This document shows positions 27,972 to 36,606 of a stretch of 64,000 nt of DNA, piece after piece. The notes under the pieces were generated by a model. It worked only from the letters and a program-made list of their open reading frames with translations. It did no database searches and was not told the DNA's origin. A program made the translations under genes and the position numbers. Source of the DNA: Paracoccus liaowanqingii (GTDB lineage Bacteria > Pseudomonadota > Alphaproteobacteria > Rhodobacterales > Rhodobacteraceae); NCBI RefSeq assembly GCF_004683865.2, contig NZ_CP038439.1, forward strand, positions 1,776,501 through 1,840,500, given 5' to 3'. Positions within the stretch are counted from its first letter, which is position 1; each line of letters starts with the position of its first letter.

Positions 27972-28334
27972 CGGCGGGCCCCTCGGTTCGAGGCGGCGGC
28001 GTCTCGGTCGCGGGGGCGGCGTCTCGGTCGCGGGGGGCGGCGTCTCGGTCGCAGGGGGCGGCGTCTCGGTCGCAGGGGGCGGCGTCTCGCTGGCGCGCAG
28101 GGTGGCGGCCTCGGCGCGCAGCAGGGCGCGGTGCAGCGCCCACACGACGACGATCAGCCCGGCCCACAGCCCGAAGATCCAGACCGCGCCGCCCGCATAG
28201 GACAGGCTGGCGGGCATCCACCAGACCGGCACCAGGATCAGCAGCATCGTCAGGACCGGCAGCACCCGCGCCGCATCGCCAAGGCGGCGGCGATGAAACG
28301 AGGCGCGTTCCAGAAACAGCGGCCGGTCGGGCAT
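27961..28334 (-). CDS. Small two-helix membrane protein with ETPPPAT repeats, slipped end
   Basis: A small protein starting MPDRPLFLERASFHRRRL with two transmembrane helices (RVLPVLTMLLILVPVWWM and VWIFGLWAGLIVVVWALH) and a tail of ETPPPAT repeats. AGGGGG lies six bases before ATG 28334. Small proteins of this kind precede such kinases in related genomes. If every repeat were 21 bp it would end at TGA 27961-27963 (124 residues), overlapping the kinase start by 11 bases. In this sequence the last repeat is 20 bp, so the frame shifts and runs into the kinase, giving an artificial or real fusion. It probably assists the kinase; the function is unknown. Confidence 0.65.
28001..28083. repeat. Coding 21-bp tandem repeat with one 20-bp unit
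   Basis: Units start at 28001, 28021, 28042 and 28063, and a degenerate one at 28084. Three units are 21 bp and encode ETPPPAT on the minus strand; the one at 28001 is 20 bp because its G run has five bases against six in the next unit. The missing base fuses the small membrane protein to the kinase frame. Confidence 0.9.
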
Positions 28335-28371
28335 CAGCGCCCCCTGCCCCGACCGGGCGACGGCCCGCGCC

Positions 28372-28731
28372 TCATGGCAGCATCCGGCGCACGGTCCGGC
28401 GCAGCTCGTCATTGTCGAAGGGTTTGGCCAGCACCGCATCGGCCCGCGCCCCGGCATCCGGGCTCTGGCCGCGCGCGGTCAGCATCAGGACCGGGGTGGT
28501 GGCCAGGGCCGCGTGATCCTCGGCCCGCAGGTCGTCCAGGATCTGCGCGCCCGAGCGGTTGGGCAGCATCAGGTCCAGGATCACCAGGCGCGGCGCGGCG
28601 GCGCGGATCGCCTCGATCGCGCCCGCGCCATCGGCATGCAGCCCGACCCGCCAGCCCTCGCGCGTCAGCAGGAAGCGCACCGCCTCGGCGATGTTGGGCT
28701 CGTCCTCGATCATCAGGATGTCCATCTGCAT
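28372..28731 (-). CDS. Receiver-only response regulator (CheY-like)
   Basis: A 119-residue single receiver domain with the acidic pair in MIEDEPN (about 7-13), the phosphorylated Asp53 in LVILDLMLPN, the Thr in VLMLTARG and the Lys in VLAKPFDNDE. There is no output domain. It lies 37 bp before the small membrane protein and the transporter-fused kinase, which is its likely partner. GGGAGG before ATG 28731 favours that start over 28725. Without a DNA-binding part it must act by protein contact; the nearby FliM/FliN-like protein is a candidate target because CheY-P binds FliM and FliN in flagellar motors. That link is inference. Confidence 0.88.
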   Translation of the reverse strand: MQMDILMIEDEPNIAEAVRFLLTREGWRVGLHADGAGAIEAIRAAAPRLVILDLMLPNRSGAQILDDLRAEDHAALATTPVLMLTARGQSPDAGARADAVLAKPFDNDELRRTVRRMLP

Positions 28732-28862
28732 CCGGCCAAGCCTCCCCGCCTGCGGTCCCGCGCGTCCCCGGGCGCGCGCGGGGATCATGGGCCGGATCGC
28801 GGCCCGCTGTCAAAGGTCCGCTGCCACGATTTTGCGTGGCCGGTCAAGCCTGTCCGGTCAGG

Positions 28863-30149
28863 TCACGCCCTGCCGCCCGGCCCTGCCTGCGGCATCAGGA
28901 TCGAGACCTCGCGACGGGCCGGGCAGTCGATGCGCGGACAGATGCGGCAGGCCGGGCCGATGGGCAGCGCGTCGGCGGGCGCGGGCCCGTCCACGGGCAT
29001 CAGCAGCATCAGCGCATCGGTCAGCAACGGCCCGTCCAGCCCGCGCGGCTGGTGGCGCTGCGCATAGGACAGGGTCCGAAAGCCCCGCCCCTCGGGGGTG
29101 ACGACCGCGCGGGCCAGCGCCACCTGCGGCACCGCCAGCGCATGATACAGCGGCCAGAGCGCGCAGCTGTCGCCCGGGCGCGGCAGCGCGAAGCCCTGCG
29201 CGGCGCGGCGCGTGGTCAGCACGCCCGAGCCGTCGCAGACCAGCAGGCCCGCCCCCTCGAAGCCCGGCGGGCGCAGATCGGCCAGCCGCCGCATCACCAG
29301 ATCCAGCGGCAGGTCTAGGATGCCCGCCAGCCGCAGCGGATCGGCCGGGCGCCCGGCATCGGCCACCGCCCCCGCCAGCACCGCGTCGGGCAGCGCCGCA
29401 CGATCCGCCTGCAGCCCGTCCAGCAGCTCGGCCGCCATCGCCCGCGCGGCATCCGAGGCCAGCACGGACGGGTCGGGCACCTGATGCCCGGCCTCGGCCA
29501 GCCAGGCCTCGACCTCTTCCTGGGGGGTGCAGGCGTGGCCCTCGGCCTCGAAGCTGTCCAGATGGGCCACCAGCGCCTGCGCGGTCAGCGACAGGCGCTG
29601 GCTGTCCTGATGCAGGTTCTGGTGAAAGCGCCGCCGCCATTCGGGCGAGATCTCGCCCTCCTCGACCAGGATCGCGGCGGTCGAGCGCACGGCGGTCACC
29701 GCCGACAGGATCTCGTGCAGCGTGGTCAGCAGATAGGGGTCCTGCGTCATGCGGTCCGACAGGTCGACCAGCTGGCGCTCCAGCCCGCCCGCGCGCCGGG
29801 CATGGGCGATCAGCAGCGCCGACCAGCCCGGATAGCGCGCCAGGTATTCGGTGACCTGATCCAGTTCGGGCGCGGTGCCCACGGCCACGGGATGGGCCGC
29901 CGCCTCCCGCAGGGCGGCGATGCGGATCTCCTCGCGGCCCTCGGCCAGCTCGTCGGCGGGCACCTCCAGCTCGGCGGCCAGCCGCGCGATCAGGTCGGGG
30001 CCGACGGGGCGGCGGTTGTGTTCGATCAGGTTCAGATAGGCCGCCGAGATGCCGATGGACCGCGCCACCTCGGCCTGCCGGCGCGACAGGGCCAGGCGCC
30101 GCTCGCGGATGCGGGTTCCGGTCAGGACATTCGCGCTGCGCCCGGTCAT
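28863..30149 (-). CDS. XRE-family short-chain fatty acyl transcriptional regulator
   Basis: A 428-residue regulator with an N-terminal XRE helix-turn-helix (RRQAEVARSIGISAAYLNLI, about 23-42), a long middle region of the ImmA/IrrE-type short-chain fatty acyl regulator family, and a C-terminal cysteine cluster CRICPRIDCPARRE. Relatives such as RamB and ScfR-like proteins control acetate or propionate metabolism in response to acyl-CoA or related signals. The cysteines may bind a metal. It begins 6 bp after the DUF815 ATPase stop, at the end of the tat string. The neighbouring kinase locus could belong to the same physiology; this is only suggested by position. Confidence 0.85.
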   Translation of the reverse strand: MTGRSANVLTGTRIRERRLALSRRQAEVARSIGISAAYLNLIEHNRRPVGPDLIARLAAELEVPADELAEGREEIRIAALREAAAHPVAVGTAPELDQVTEYLARYPGWSALLIAHARRAGGLERQLVDLSDRMTQDPYLLTTLHEILSAVTAVRSTAAILVEEGEISPEWRRRFHQNLHQDSQRLSLTAQALVAHLDSFEAEGHACTPQEEVEAWLAEAGHQVPDPSVLASDAARAMAAELLDGLQADRAALPDAVLAGAVADAGRPADPLRLAGILDLPLDLVMRRLADLRPPGFEGAGLLVCDGSGVLTTRRAAQGFALPRPGDSCALWPLYHALAVPQVALARAVVTPEGRGFRTLSYAQRHQPRGLDGPLLTDALMLLMPVDGPAPADALPIGPACRICPRIDCPARREVSILMPQAGPGGRA

Positions 30150-30155
30150 CGCGGA

Positions 30156-30998
30156 TCAGACCGCAAGGCCGTGCCGCCCCGCCAGGTCGGTGAACAGCTG
30201 CCACGCCACCCGGCCCGAGCGCGCGCCCCGCGTCGCCTGCCATTCGATCGCCTCGGCCCGCAGCCGGTCGGGGTCGATGTCCAGCCCGTGGATGGCGCAA
30301 TAGCCCCGCACCATCGCCAGGAACTGATCCTGGTCGCAGGGGTGAAAGCCCAGCCACAGCCCGAAGCGGTCCGACAGCGAGACCTTTTCCTCGACCGCCT
30401 CGCCGGGATGGATCGCGGTCGCGCGTTCGTTGTCGATCATTTCGCGCGGCATCAGGTGGCGCCGGTTCGAGGTGGCGTAGAGGATGACATTGTTCGGCCG
30501 CCCGCTGATCCCGCCATCCAGCACCGCCTTCAGCGACTTGTACTGCACGTCCTCCTGGCCGAAGGACAGGTCGTCGGAAAAAAGCAGGAAGCGCCGCGTC
30601 GAGGCCCGTCCCAGCACCGCCAGCAGGCGCGACACCGAGGCCAAGTCGTCGCGCGCGATCTCGACCAGGACCAGCGGCAGGCCCTGCGCCACGGCCTCGG
30701 CATGGACCGCCTTGACCAGCGACGACTTGCCCATGCCCCGGGCACCCCAGAGCAGCGCGTTGTTCGCGCCGAAGCCGCGGGCGAATTGCAGCGTGTTGTC
30801 CAGCAGCACCTGCTTGGCGCGGTCAATGCCGATCAGCTGGTCCAGCGCCACGCGGTCGACCCGGTCCACCGGCTCCAGCCGGTCGGGATCGGGGTGCCAG
30901 ACGAAGGCCGCGGCCTTGCCGAAATCGGGGGCCGGCACGGGCGGCGGGGCCATCCGTTCCAGCGCCTCGGCGATGCGGTCCAGGATCGGGCGGGTCAC
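30156..30998 (-). CDS. DUF815 AAA-type ATPase
   Basis: A 280-residue protein with Walker [15 protein letters not shown] (about 84-97), Walker [11 protein letters not shown] and a sensor-1-like [14 protein letters not shown]815 proteins are AAA+ ATPases of unknown role, widely found in proteobacteria. Its ATG overlaps the tatC stop (ATGA), so it is co-translated with the Tat translocase. No secretion-related motif links it to Tat directly. Confidence 0.88.
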   Translation of the reverse strand: MTRPILDRIAEALERMAPPPVPAPDFGKAAAFVWHPDPDRLEPVDRVDRVALDQLIGIDRAKQVLLDNTLQFARGFGANNALLWGARGMGKSSLVKAVHAEAVAQGLPLVLVEIARDDLASVSRLLAVLGRASTRRFLLFSDDLSFGQEDVQYKSLKAVLDGGISGRPNNVILYATSNRRHLMPREMIDNERATAIHPGEAVEEKVSLSDRFGLWLGFHPCDQDQFLAMVRGYCAIHGLDIDPDRLRAEAIEWQATRGARSGRVAWQLFTDLAGRHGLAV

Positions 30999-31909
30999 CG
31001 CGCCGGCTCCTTGTCGTCGCCCTCGTCCTCGTCGTCATCGACCCACAGGCCCTGGGCGCGCAGCTCGGCCTCGCGCTTGCGCTCGATCCGGGCGACTAGC
31101 TGGATCGAGACCTCGTAGAGGCCATAGATCACCACGAACAGCACCACCTGAGAGATGACGTCGGGAGGCGTCGCCACCGCCGCCAGCGCCAGGATCGCCA
31201 CCACCGCATAGCGGCGCACCGATCCCAGCCCCTCGGCCGAGACCAGCCCCGCCTTGCCCATCAGCGTCAGCAGCACGGGCAGCTGGAAGCTGAGGCCGAA
31301 GGCCAGGATGAACTTGATGGTCAGCGACAGGTATTCGTCGACCGAGCCCTGGAACACGATCGCCGCCAGCGCGCTGGCGTCCGGGGCCGCCGCCGCACCC
31401 GCGGCCGTCGCATCGTCGGGCAGCTGCAGCGGTCCCTGCTGGAAGCTGAGGAAGAAGTCGTAGGCCATCGGCAGGATGACGTAGAAGGCGAACGACCCGC
31501 CAATGAAGAACATGACCGGCGAGGCGATCAGGAAGGGAAAGAAGGCGGCCTTCTCGTTGCGATAGAGGCCCGGGGCGACGAAACGCCACATCTGGTAGCC
31601 GATGATCGGAAAGGCCAGCACGAACCCGCCCAGAAGCGAGATGCGCACGGCGACGAAGAAGCCCTCCTGCAGCTTCAGCAGGATCAGTCCGCATTCCTGG
31701 CCGCGTTCCTCCAGCGCATGGCAGATGGGCTGGGTCAGGACGTTGTAGATCGGGTTCCAGATCGTGTAGCTCAGCACCATCGCCACGATGAAGGCGACCA
31801 TCGACCAGATGATGCGGGTGCGCAGCTCGGTCAGATGCTCGATCAGCGGGGCCGAGCTGTCGTCCAGATCGTCGTCCGTCTGCGGCTTGGTCTTGGTCTT
31901 GCTGGCCAA
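30995..31909 (-). CDS. tatC: Twin-arginine translocase subunit TatC
   Basis: TatC is the membrane receptor for twin-arginine signal peptides. The 304-residue product has six transmembrane helices and the conserved HLTELRTRI near residue 25, [20 protein letters not shown] and the periplasmic-loop region before [20 protein letters not shown]. An Ala/Asp insertion ([20 protein letters not shown]) widens one loop. The only possible start in frame is TTG 31909, one base after the tatB stop; an upstream stop excludes longer forms. The acidic C-terminal tail is typical of alphaproteobacteria. Confidence 0.95.
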   Translation of the reverse strand: MASKTKTKPQTDDDLDDSSAPLIEHLTELRTRIIWSMVAFIVAMVLSYTIWNPIYNVLTQPICHALEERGQECGLILLKLQEGFFVAVRISLLGGFVLAFPIIGYQMWRFVAPGLYRNEKAAFFPFLIASPVMFFIGGSFAFYVILPMAYDFFLSFQQGPLQLPDDATAAGAAAAPDASALAAIVFQGSVDEYLSLTIKFILAFGLSFQLPVLLTLMGKAGLVSAEGLGSVRRYAVVAILALAAVATPPDVISQVVLFVVIYGLYEVSIQLVARIERKREAELRAQGLWVDDDEDEGDDKEPAR

Positions 31910-31910
31910 T

Positions 31911-32450
31911 TCAGTCGTCTTTCATGTCGCGGCGGCGCACCGCATGCAGGCGCCGTGCCGAAGCCGGGGCGTCGCCGGTCCCGGCCGGGGATGCGGCGGG
32001 GGTGGCCTGCGGCGCGGCCAAGACCGGGGTTGCAGCCGCCGCCGATGCCCCTGCCGCGGCGGGCAGCGGGCCCGTCACGGGGGCGGCGGCCTTTGCCACC
32101 GCCTGCGGGGTCGCCGGTGCATCGGGATCGGGCTGCAGGCCCGCGCCCTTGGGGGCCGGGCGCTTGGGGTCCCATTTCTCGAACCGGTCCGCCGCGCGGT
32201 CCAGCGCGTCGAGGCCGAGCGATTTCTTCGAGGTCAGGTTCTTGACGTCGCGCAGGGATTTCGACGCCTCGTCGAGGCCCGATCCCTTGGCGGCATCCTC
32301 CATGGCCGACGAAAATTCCCGCGCCATGCCCCGCGCCTTGGCCGTGAAGCGGCCCAGGGCGTGGAACAGGTGCGGCAGGTCCTTGGGACCCACCACGATC
32401 AGGGCCACGATGCCGATCAGCAGCAGCTCGGTCCAGCCGACGTCCAGCAT
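31911..32450 (-). CDS. tatB: Twin-arginine translocase subunit TatB
   Basis: TatB forms the substrate-binding complex with TatC. The 179-residue protein begins [20 protein letters not shown], with the conserved Glu8 in the membrane helix and the GP hinge in [16 protein letters not shown], then an amphipathic helix, and ends in an Ala/Pro-rich tail and RRRDMKDD. The start at 32450 gives the standard N-terminus. It lies 22 bp after tatA. Confidence 0.95.
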   Translation of the reverse strand: MLDVGWTELLLIGIVALIVVGPKDLPHLFHALGRFTAKARGMAREFSSAMEDAAKGSGLDEASKSLRDVKNLTSKKSLGLDALDRAADRFEKWDPKRPAPKGAGLQPDPDAPATPQAVAKAAAPVTGPLPAAAGASAAAATPVLAAPQATPAASPAGTGDAPASARRLHAVRRRDMKDD

Positions 32451-32472
32451 GGGATCCCTGCCTTTCCGGCGA

Positions 32473-32778
32473 TCAGCTGCGGTCGGTCGGACGCGGGCCG
32501 GGAACGGGCGATCCGTCGGGACCGACCGAGGTGGTCCCCGGCATGGCGCCATGCGGGGTCACGTTGCGCGCGGCCTCGCCCGGCACCTGACGGGTTGGGG
32601 TGCGGTCGATGTCGGCGGCGGTTTCCACGTCATTGGCGGGATCGTTGACGCCGCGCTTGAAGGCGGTGATGCCTTTGCCGACCTCTCCCATCAGCGAGGA
32701 CACCTTGCCGCGTCCGAAAAGGACCAGCACGACGACCGCGATCAGAAGGATGCCCGGAAGGCCAATGTTGTTCAGCAT
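32473..32778 (-). CDS. tatA: Twin-arginine translocase subunit TatA
   Basis: TatA oligomers form the protein-conducting element of the Tat pathway. The 101-residue product has the N-terminal membrane helix NIGLPGILLIAVVVLVLFGR, the FGRGK hinge and an amphipathic helix with VGKGITAFKRGV, followed by a polar tail. Start 32778 has GGGAG upstream. First gene of tatA-tatB-tatC-DUF815-XRE; the 169-bp divergent space to marC holds its promoter. Tat substrates in the window include the protein at 21060-21548. Confidence 0.94.
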   Translation of the reverse strand: MLNNIGLPGILLIAVVVLVLFGRGKVSSLMGEVGKGITAFKRGVNDPANDVETAADIDRTPTRQVPGEAARNVTPHGAMPGTTSVGPDGSPVPGPRPTDRS

Positions 32779-32947
32779 GAGAAACTCCCTTGCAGGGTGG
32801 TCGGGCCACCCGCCGCTGACATTTACCCCCTTGCCCGGGGGAATGCAAAGCCCATTCCCGTGAGGATCGGCGGCTGTCCGCAGGGATACCTGCGGGGACA
32901 GCGGCGCTTGGCAGCGCGCCCGGGCCGGGTGATAAGGGGGCATGGAC

Positions 32948-33562
32948 ATGTCCCTCTACGTCACCGCCTTCGTCACCCTGTTCGTGGTCATCGACCCGAT
33001 CGGCCTGGCGCCGATCTTCATCGCCCTGACCCCGGGCATGGACGCGCCCGCCCGGCTGCGCATCGGCCTGAGATCGCTTGTGATTGCCGCGATCCTGCTG
33101 ACGCTGTTCGGGCTGGCCGGAGAGGCGATCCTGTCGGGCATCGGCATCTCGATCTCGGCCTTCCGCATCGCGGGGGGCCTTCTGCTGTTCCTGACCGCGC
33201 TGGACATGCTGTTCGAGCGGCGCACCGAGCGGCGCGAGGGCCAGGCCGAGAACGAGGGCGGCGCGGACGATCCGTCGGTCTTTCCGCTGGCCATGCCGCT
33301 GCTGGCGGGGCCCGGCGCGCTGGCCACGATGATCCTGCTGGCCGGCGAGAATCAGGGCATCGCCCATGTCGCGATGATCCACCTGATGATGCTGGCCGTG
33401 CTGGGCATCTGCATGGTGCTGTTCGTGCTGGCCACGCCCCTGGCCCGCGCCCTTGGCCGGACCGGCACGATGGTCGTCACGCGCCTGCTGGGGATGCTGC
33501 TGGCGGCGCTGTCGGTGCAGTTCGTCATCGACGGGCTGCAGGGCTCGGGGCTGTTCTCATGA
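32948..33562 (+). CDS. MarC-family integral membrane protein
   Basis: A 204-residue protein with six transmembrane helices and the MarC family signature near the N-terminus (FVTLFVVIDPIGLAPIFIAL) and the middle PLLAGPGALATMILL. The family has no settled function; an earlier link to multiple antibiotic resistance has been questioned. AAGGGGG seven bases before ATG 32948 favours that start over ATG 32942. The stop overlaps the start of the aspartic protease gene (ATGA), so both are co-translated. Confidence 0.88.
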   Translation: MSLYVTAFVTLFVVIDPIGLAPIFIALTPGMDAPARLRIGLRSLVIAAILLTLFGLAGEAILSGIGISISAFRIAGGLLLFLTALDMLFERRTERREGQAENEGGADDPSVFPLAMPLLAGPGALATMILLAGENQGIAHVAMIHLMMLAVLGICMVLFVLATPLARALGRTGTMVVTRLLGMLLAALSVQFVIDGLQGSGLFS

Positions 33563-34131
33563 GCGGGGACGAGGTCTCGCGCCTGGCCTTCTATGGCCTG
33601 CTGCTGGTGGTCATCGGGGGCGCGATGCTGGTCGAGCTGTCGGGCCGCGGCGGGCGGGCGCTGCGCCAGCTGTTCCTGTGGGGCGTGGTGATCGCCGGGC
33701 TGGCCCTGGGCTATGACTGGTGGCAGGGGGCCAACGCGCCGCGCCAGCAGGTGCTGGAGGGCGGCGCCCGGATCGAGATCCCGGCAGGCCCCGGCGGGCA
33801 TTTCCATCTCGAGGCGCTGCTGAACGGCACGCCCGTCGACTTCATCGTCGATACCGGCGCGACCACCGTCGCGCTCAGCCGCAGCGATGCCGAGGCCATC
33901 GGAATGGACCTGGGCCGACTGCGATTTTCGGGGCAGGCGGTGACGGCGAACGGGCGCGTTGGCACCGCGCCCGTCACCATCGCGCAATTCGCGCTTGGCG
34001 ATGCGGTGGACCGCGACGTGCCCGCCGTAGTCATCGACAGCGAGCTGCAGGACAGCCTGCTGGGCATGTCCTACCTGCGCCGCTTCGCCCGCGTCAGCTT
34101 CGAGGGCGACCTGCTGGTGCTGGAGCGCTGA
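33559..34131 (+). CDS. Membrane-anchored retropepsin-like aspartic protease
   Basis: A protein of 190 residues with two N-terminal membrane helices (LAFYGLLLVVIGGAMLVEL and LFLWGVVIAGLALGY) and a single retropepsin-like domain: the catalytic triplet in VDFIVDTGATTVALS (Asp-Thr-Gly) and the flap/psi-loop LLGMSYLRRFARVSFEGD. This is the TIGR02281-type clan AA protease, expected to dimerise with the domain in the periplasm. Its substrates are unknown. It is coupled to marC by a 4-bp overlap. Confidence 0.88.
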   Translation: MSGDEVSRLAFYGLLLVVIGGAMLVELSGRGGRALRQLFLWGVVIAGLALGYDWWQGANAPRQQVLEGGARIEIPAGPGGHFHLEALLNGTPVDFIVDTGATTVALSRSDAEAIGMDLGRLRFSGQAVTANGRVGTAPVTIAQFALGDAVDRDVPAVVIDSELQDSLLGMSYLRRFARVSFEGDLLVLER

Positions 34132-34141
34132 CTGCGGCGCC

Positions 34142-35389
34142 TCAGCCCGGGCGGGCGTTCGACATCTGCCGGATCGTGGCGAAGATCACGTCGATGCCCC
34201 GCGCCAGCTGCACGTAATCGGTCCATTCCTCGGGCGCGTGCGAGATCCCGCCCCGGCTTGGCACGAAGATCAGGCCGGTGGGCGCGACCCCCGCCATGAT
34301 CATCGCGTCATGCCCCGCCCCGCTGACCATCACCCTGTGCGAGACGCCCAAGGCATCCGCCTGCCCCGTCAGCGCGGCATGGATCTGGCCCGACAGGGGC
34401 GTGGGGGCTGCGTAAAGCTGCTGCTCGACCGTGCAGGTCAGGCCGTTGCCTTGCGCATGGGCGGCGGTAGCGCGGACCATGTCGATCAGCTGGCGCACAT
34501 CCGCCTCGGCGGGCGCGCGCAGATCGACCGAGAACCAGACATGGTCGGGAATGACATTGGCGCCGCCCGGCAGCACCTCCATCTTGCCCACGGTCAGCAC
34601 GCTGTCGCGGCCCACCTGCCGCGCCAGATCGGGCAGTTGCGACAGGATGCCCACCGCGCCCACCAGCGCGTCGCAGCGCTGGTCCATGGGCGTGGTGCCC
34701 GCATGTCCCGCCCGGCCCCGCACGGTGACCTTCAGCTGCGCCAGCCCGACGATGCGGTCGACGATGGCGATGTCGCGGCCCTCGGCCTCCAGCACCGGGC
34801 CCTGCTCGATATGCAGTTCCAGGAAGGCGTGGATGGCGCCCGGTGCCAGCGCCGCCTGCGCAGCCCCCGCCGGGTCCAGCCCATAGTCGCGCATGGTGGC
34901 GGCGGCGGAAATCCCGTCATCGTCGCGCAGATCCTCCAGCGTGGCGGGGTCCACCTGCCCCGTCAGCAGCCGCGACCCGAAAAGACCGCCGCCGAAGCGC
35001 GCGCCCTCCTCCTCGATCATCGCGATGACCTCGACGGGGCGTTCGGGGCGCAGGCCCAGATCGCGGAACAGGAACGCCGTCTCGATCCCCGCGACCACGC
35101 CCGCAGGCCCGTCGAAGCGCCCGCCATTCGGGACCGAATCCAGATGCGAGCCGACCAGGATCGGTGCCAGACCGGGATTGGTGCCCTCGATCCGGCCAAA
35201 GACGTTGCCCACGGCATCCTCGCGCACGGCCAGCCCCGCCTCGACCATCTGCGAGGCGACGAAGTTGCGCGCCTGCGCATAGGCGGGGCTGTAGGTCAGC
35301 CGCGTCGTCCCCTGCCCCGGCGTGGCGTTGAACCGGTCGATCCCCTCGATCAGCGCCTCGACCCGGCGCGCATCGGCAAATCCGGTCAT
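34142..35389 (-). CDS. M20-family Zn-dependent amidohydrolase (allantoate/N-carbamoyl type)
   Basis: A 415-residue hydrolase of the allantoate amidohydrolase/beta-ureidopropionase/N-carbamoyl-L-amino-acid hydrolase group. Metal and catalytic residues are visible in VGSHLDSVPNGGRFDG, IEEEGARFGG, LELHIEQGPVLE and GGISHAPEEW; the dimerisation domain has GRAGHAGTTPMDQR. It removes carbamoyl or ureido groups in purine, pyrimidine or amino-acid breakdown; the substrate here is unknown. Its ATG overlaps the stop of the membrane transporter gene, so import and hydrolysis of one compound are probably coupled. Confidence 0.88.
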   Translation of the reverse strand: MTGFADARRVEALIEGIDRFNATPGQGTTRLTYSPAYAQARNFVASQMVEAGLAVREDAVGNVFGRIEGTNPGLAPILVGSHLDSVPNGGRFDGPAGVVAGIETAFLFRDLGLRPERPVEVIAMIEEEGARFGGGLFGSRLLTGQVDPATLEDLRDDDGISAAATMRDYGLDPAGAAQAALAPGAIHAFLELHIEQGPVLEAEGRDIAIVDRIVGLAQLKVTVRGRAGHAGTTPMDQRCDALVGAVGILSQLPDLARQVGRDSVLTVGKMEVLPGGANVIPDHVWFSVDLRAPAEADVRQLIDMVRATAAHAQGNGLTCTVEQQLYAAPTPLSGQIHAALTGQADALGVSHRVMVSGAGHDAMIMAGVAPTGLIFVPSRGGISHAPEEWTDYVQLARGIDVIFATIRQMSNARPG

Positions 35390-36573
35390 GCAATCATCCC
35401 CACGAATATCCCTGCCAACACGACCGACACCATGGTGACGGTCACGAAGCCCGCCACCAGCATCGGCGGCAGCAGATGGGCGGTCAAGACCTCGCGCTCG
35501 GCCGCGTCCTCGGTCAGCGTGTCGATCACGTCCTTGGTGATGATGTAATCCGCCGGAAAGCCGTAAAGCGCGGTCAGCGAACAGGCGAAGGCCATCGCGG
35601 GCGTCACGCCCAGCAGGCGCCCCACGTTCCACGAGGCCAGATACATCCCCAGCAAGCCGATGCCGATGATCGCCACCAGCGGCACGATCAGCTGGCCCAG
35701 CATCTCGGGCGTGGCGCGCTTCAGCCCGTCGAAGATGAAGACCATCAGGATCAGCACGGTGAAGCCGAAGGCATTGGCCTTGCGCAAGGGCTCGCGTTCC
35801 AGGAACCCCACGGAGGTGGCAACGACGCCGAAGACCAGGCACAGCACGAAGGGGCTGAGGGTGACGACGGGCGCCGCCAGTTCCGAGGTGCCCCATGCGG
35901 CAAAGGCCACCGCGCCCAACCGCAGCATCTTGAAATAGGCGGTGTCATAGGCGGCGGGCAGGCTGGCGAACAGGCGCGGCGGAAGGGGCGCCTCGGCTGT
36001 CTCGGTCGCCATCGCCGGGGCCTGCCAGTCGCCCGCGCGATGGGCCGCCAGCACGCGCCGCCCCTCGCGTTTGAGCATGATCGCGGTCAGGGGATAGCCC
36101 GCAAATCCCTGCATCACATAGATCAGGATCGCCAGCACCGACAGCGCCTGCAGCCCGGCGTCCGCCGCCGCCTGCGACATGATCAGCGAGGCCACGACGC
36201 CCCCCACCAAGGGCGGCGCCCCCACGACGATGGTCTGCCAGTCCAGAACCGTCAGGCCGACTGTGAACAGCAGCGCCAGGATGCCGCCGATTCCCGACAG
36301 CGCGATGACGACGGTGCGCCACTGGCGGCCCAGCTCCTCGACCGACAGCAATGTGCCCATGTTGGTGATCAGCAGATACATCGCCAGAAAGACGATGGGC
36401 GTCTCGAAGCCCGCGGTCTGGACGATGTCCTCGGGGAAGAACGTCCAGTAGCCCGCCAGGAACAGCAGCGCGCAGACGAAGACCGAGGGCAGCCAGGAGC
36501 GCGTCCGGGTCGAGACGATGTCGCCGATCCACAGGATCAGCGCCAGAAGGGTGAACGCCAGCAATTGCGGCAT
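35386..36573 (-). CDS. Multi-pass membrane protein, likely transporter for the M20 substrate
   Basis: A 395-residue protein with about ten to twelve hydrophobic helices, for example LLAFTLLALILWIGD, VFLAMYLLITNMGTLLS and VTMVSVVLAGIFVGM. A soluble loop lies around residues 165-205. Similar proteins occur beside amidohydrolases and hydantoinases in other bacteria; the layout recalls GltS-like symporters but I cannot assign a family with certainty. It is the first gene of a two-gene unit with the M20 hydrolase (ATGA overlap). The likely role is uptake of a carbamoylated or ureido compound, inferred from context. Confidence 0.7.
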   Translation of the reverse strand: MPQLLAFTLLALILWIGDIVSTRTRSWLPSVFVCALLFLAGYWTFFPEDIVQTAGFETPIVFLAMYLLITNMGTLLSVEELGRQWRTVVIALSGIGGILALLFTVGLTVLDWQTIVVGAPPLVGGVVASLIMSQAAADAGLQALSVLAILIYVMQGFAGYPLTAIMLKREGRRVLAAHRAGDWQAPAMATETAEAPLPPRLFASLPAAYDTAYFKMLRLGAVAFAAWGTSELAAPVVTLSPFVLCLVFGVVATSVGFLEREPLRKANAFGFTVLILMVFIFDGLKRATPEMLGQLIVPLVAIIGIGLLGMYLASWNVGRLLGVTPAMAFACSLTALYGFPADYIITKDVIDTLTEDAAEREVLTAHLLPPMLVAGFVTVTMVSVVLAGIFVGMIA

Positions 36574-36606
36574 GGGAAGGGGCCTTTCGGGTCGGGTCGC
36601 GCCCGA

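Noticed and set aside
28001..28090. CRISPR-like short repeats
   Set aside because: The units are contiguous with no spacers and encode ETPPPAT in a real gene; there are no cas genes.
28375..28862. Alternative start of the response regulator at 28788
   Set aside because: The added residues are Arg/Gly-rich and lie before a good ribosome site for 28731.
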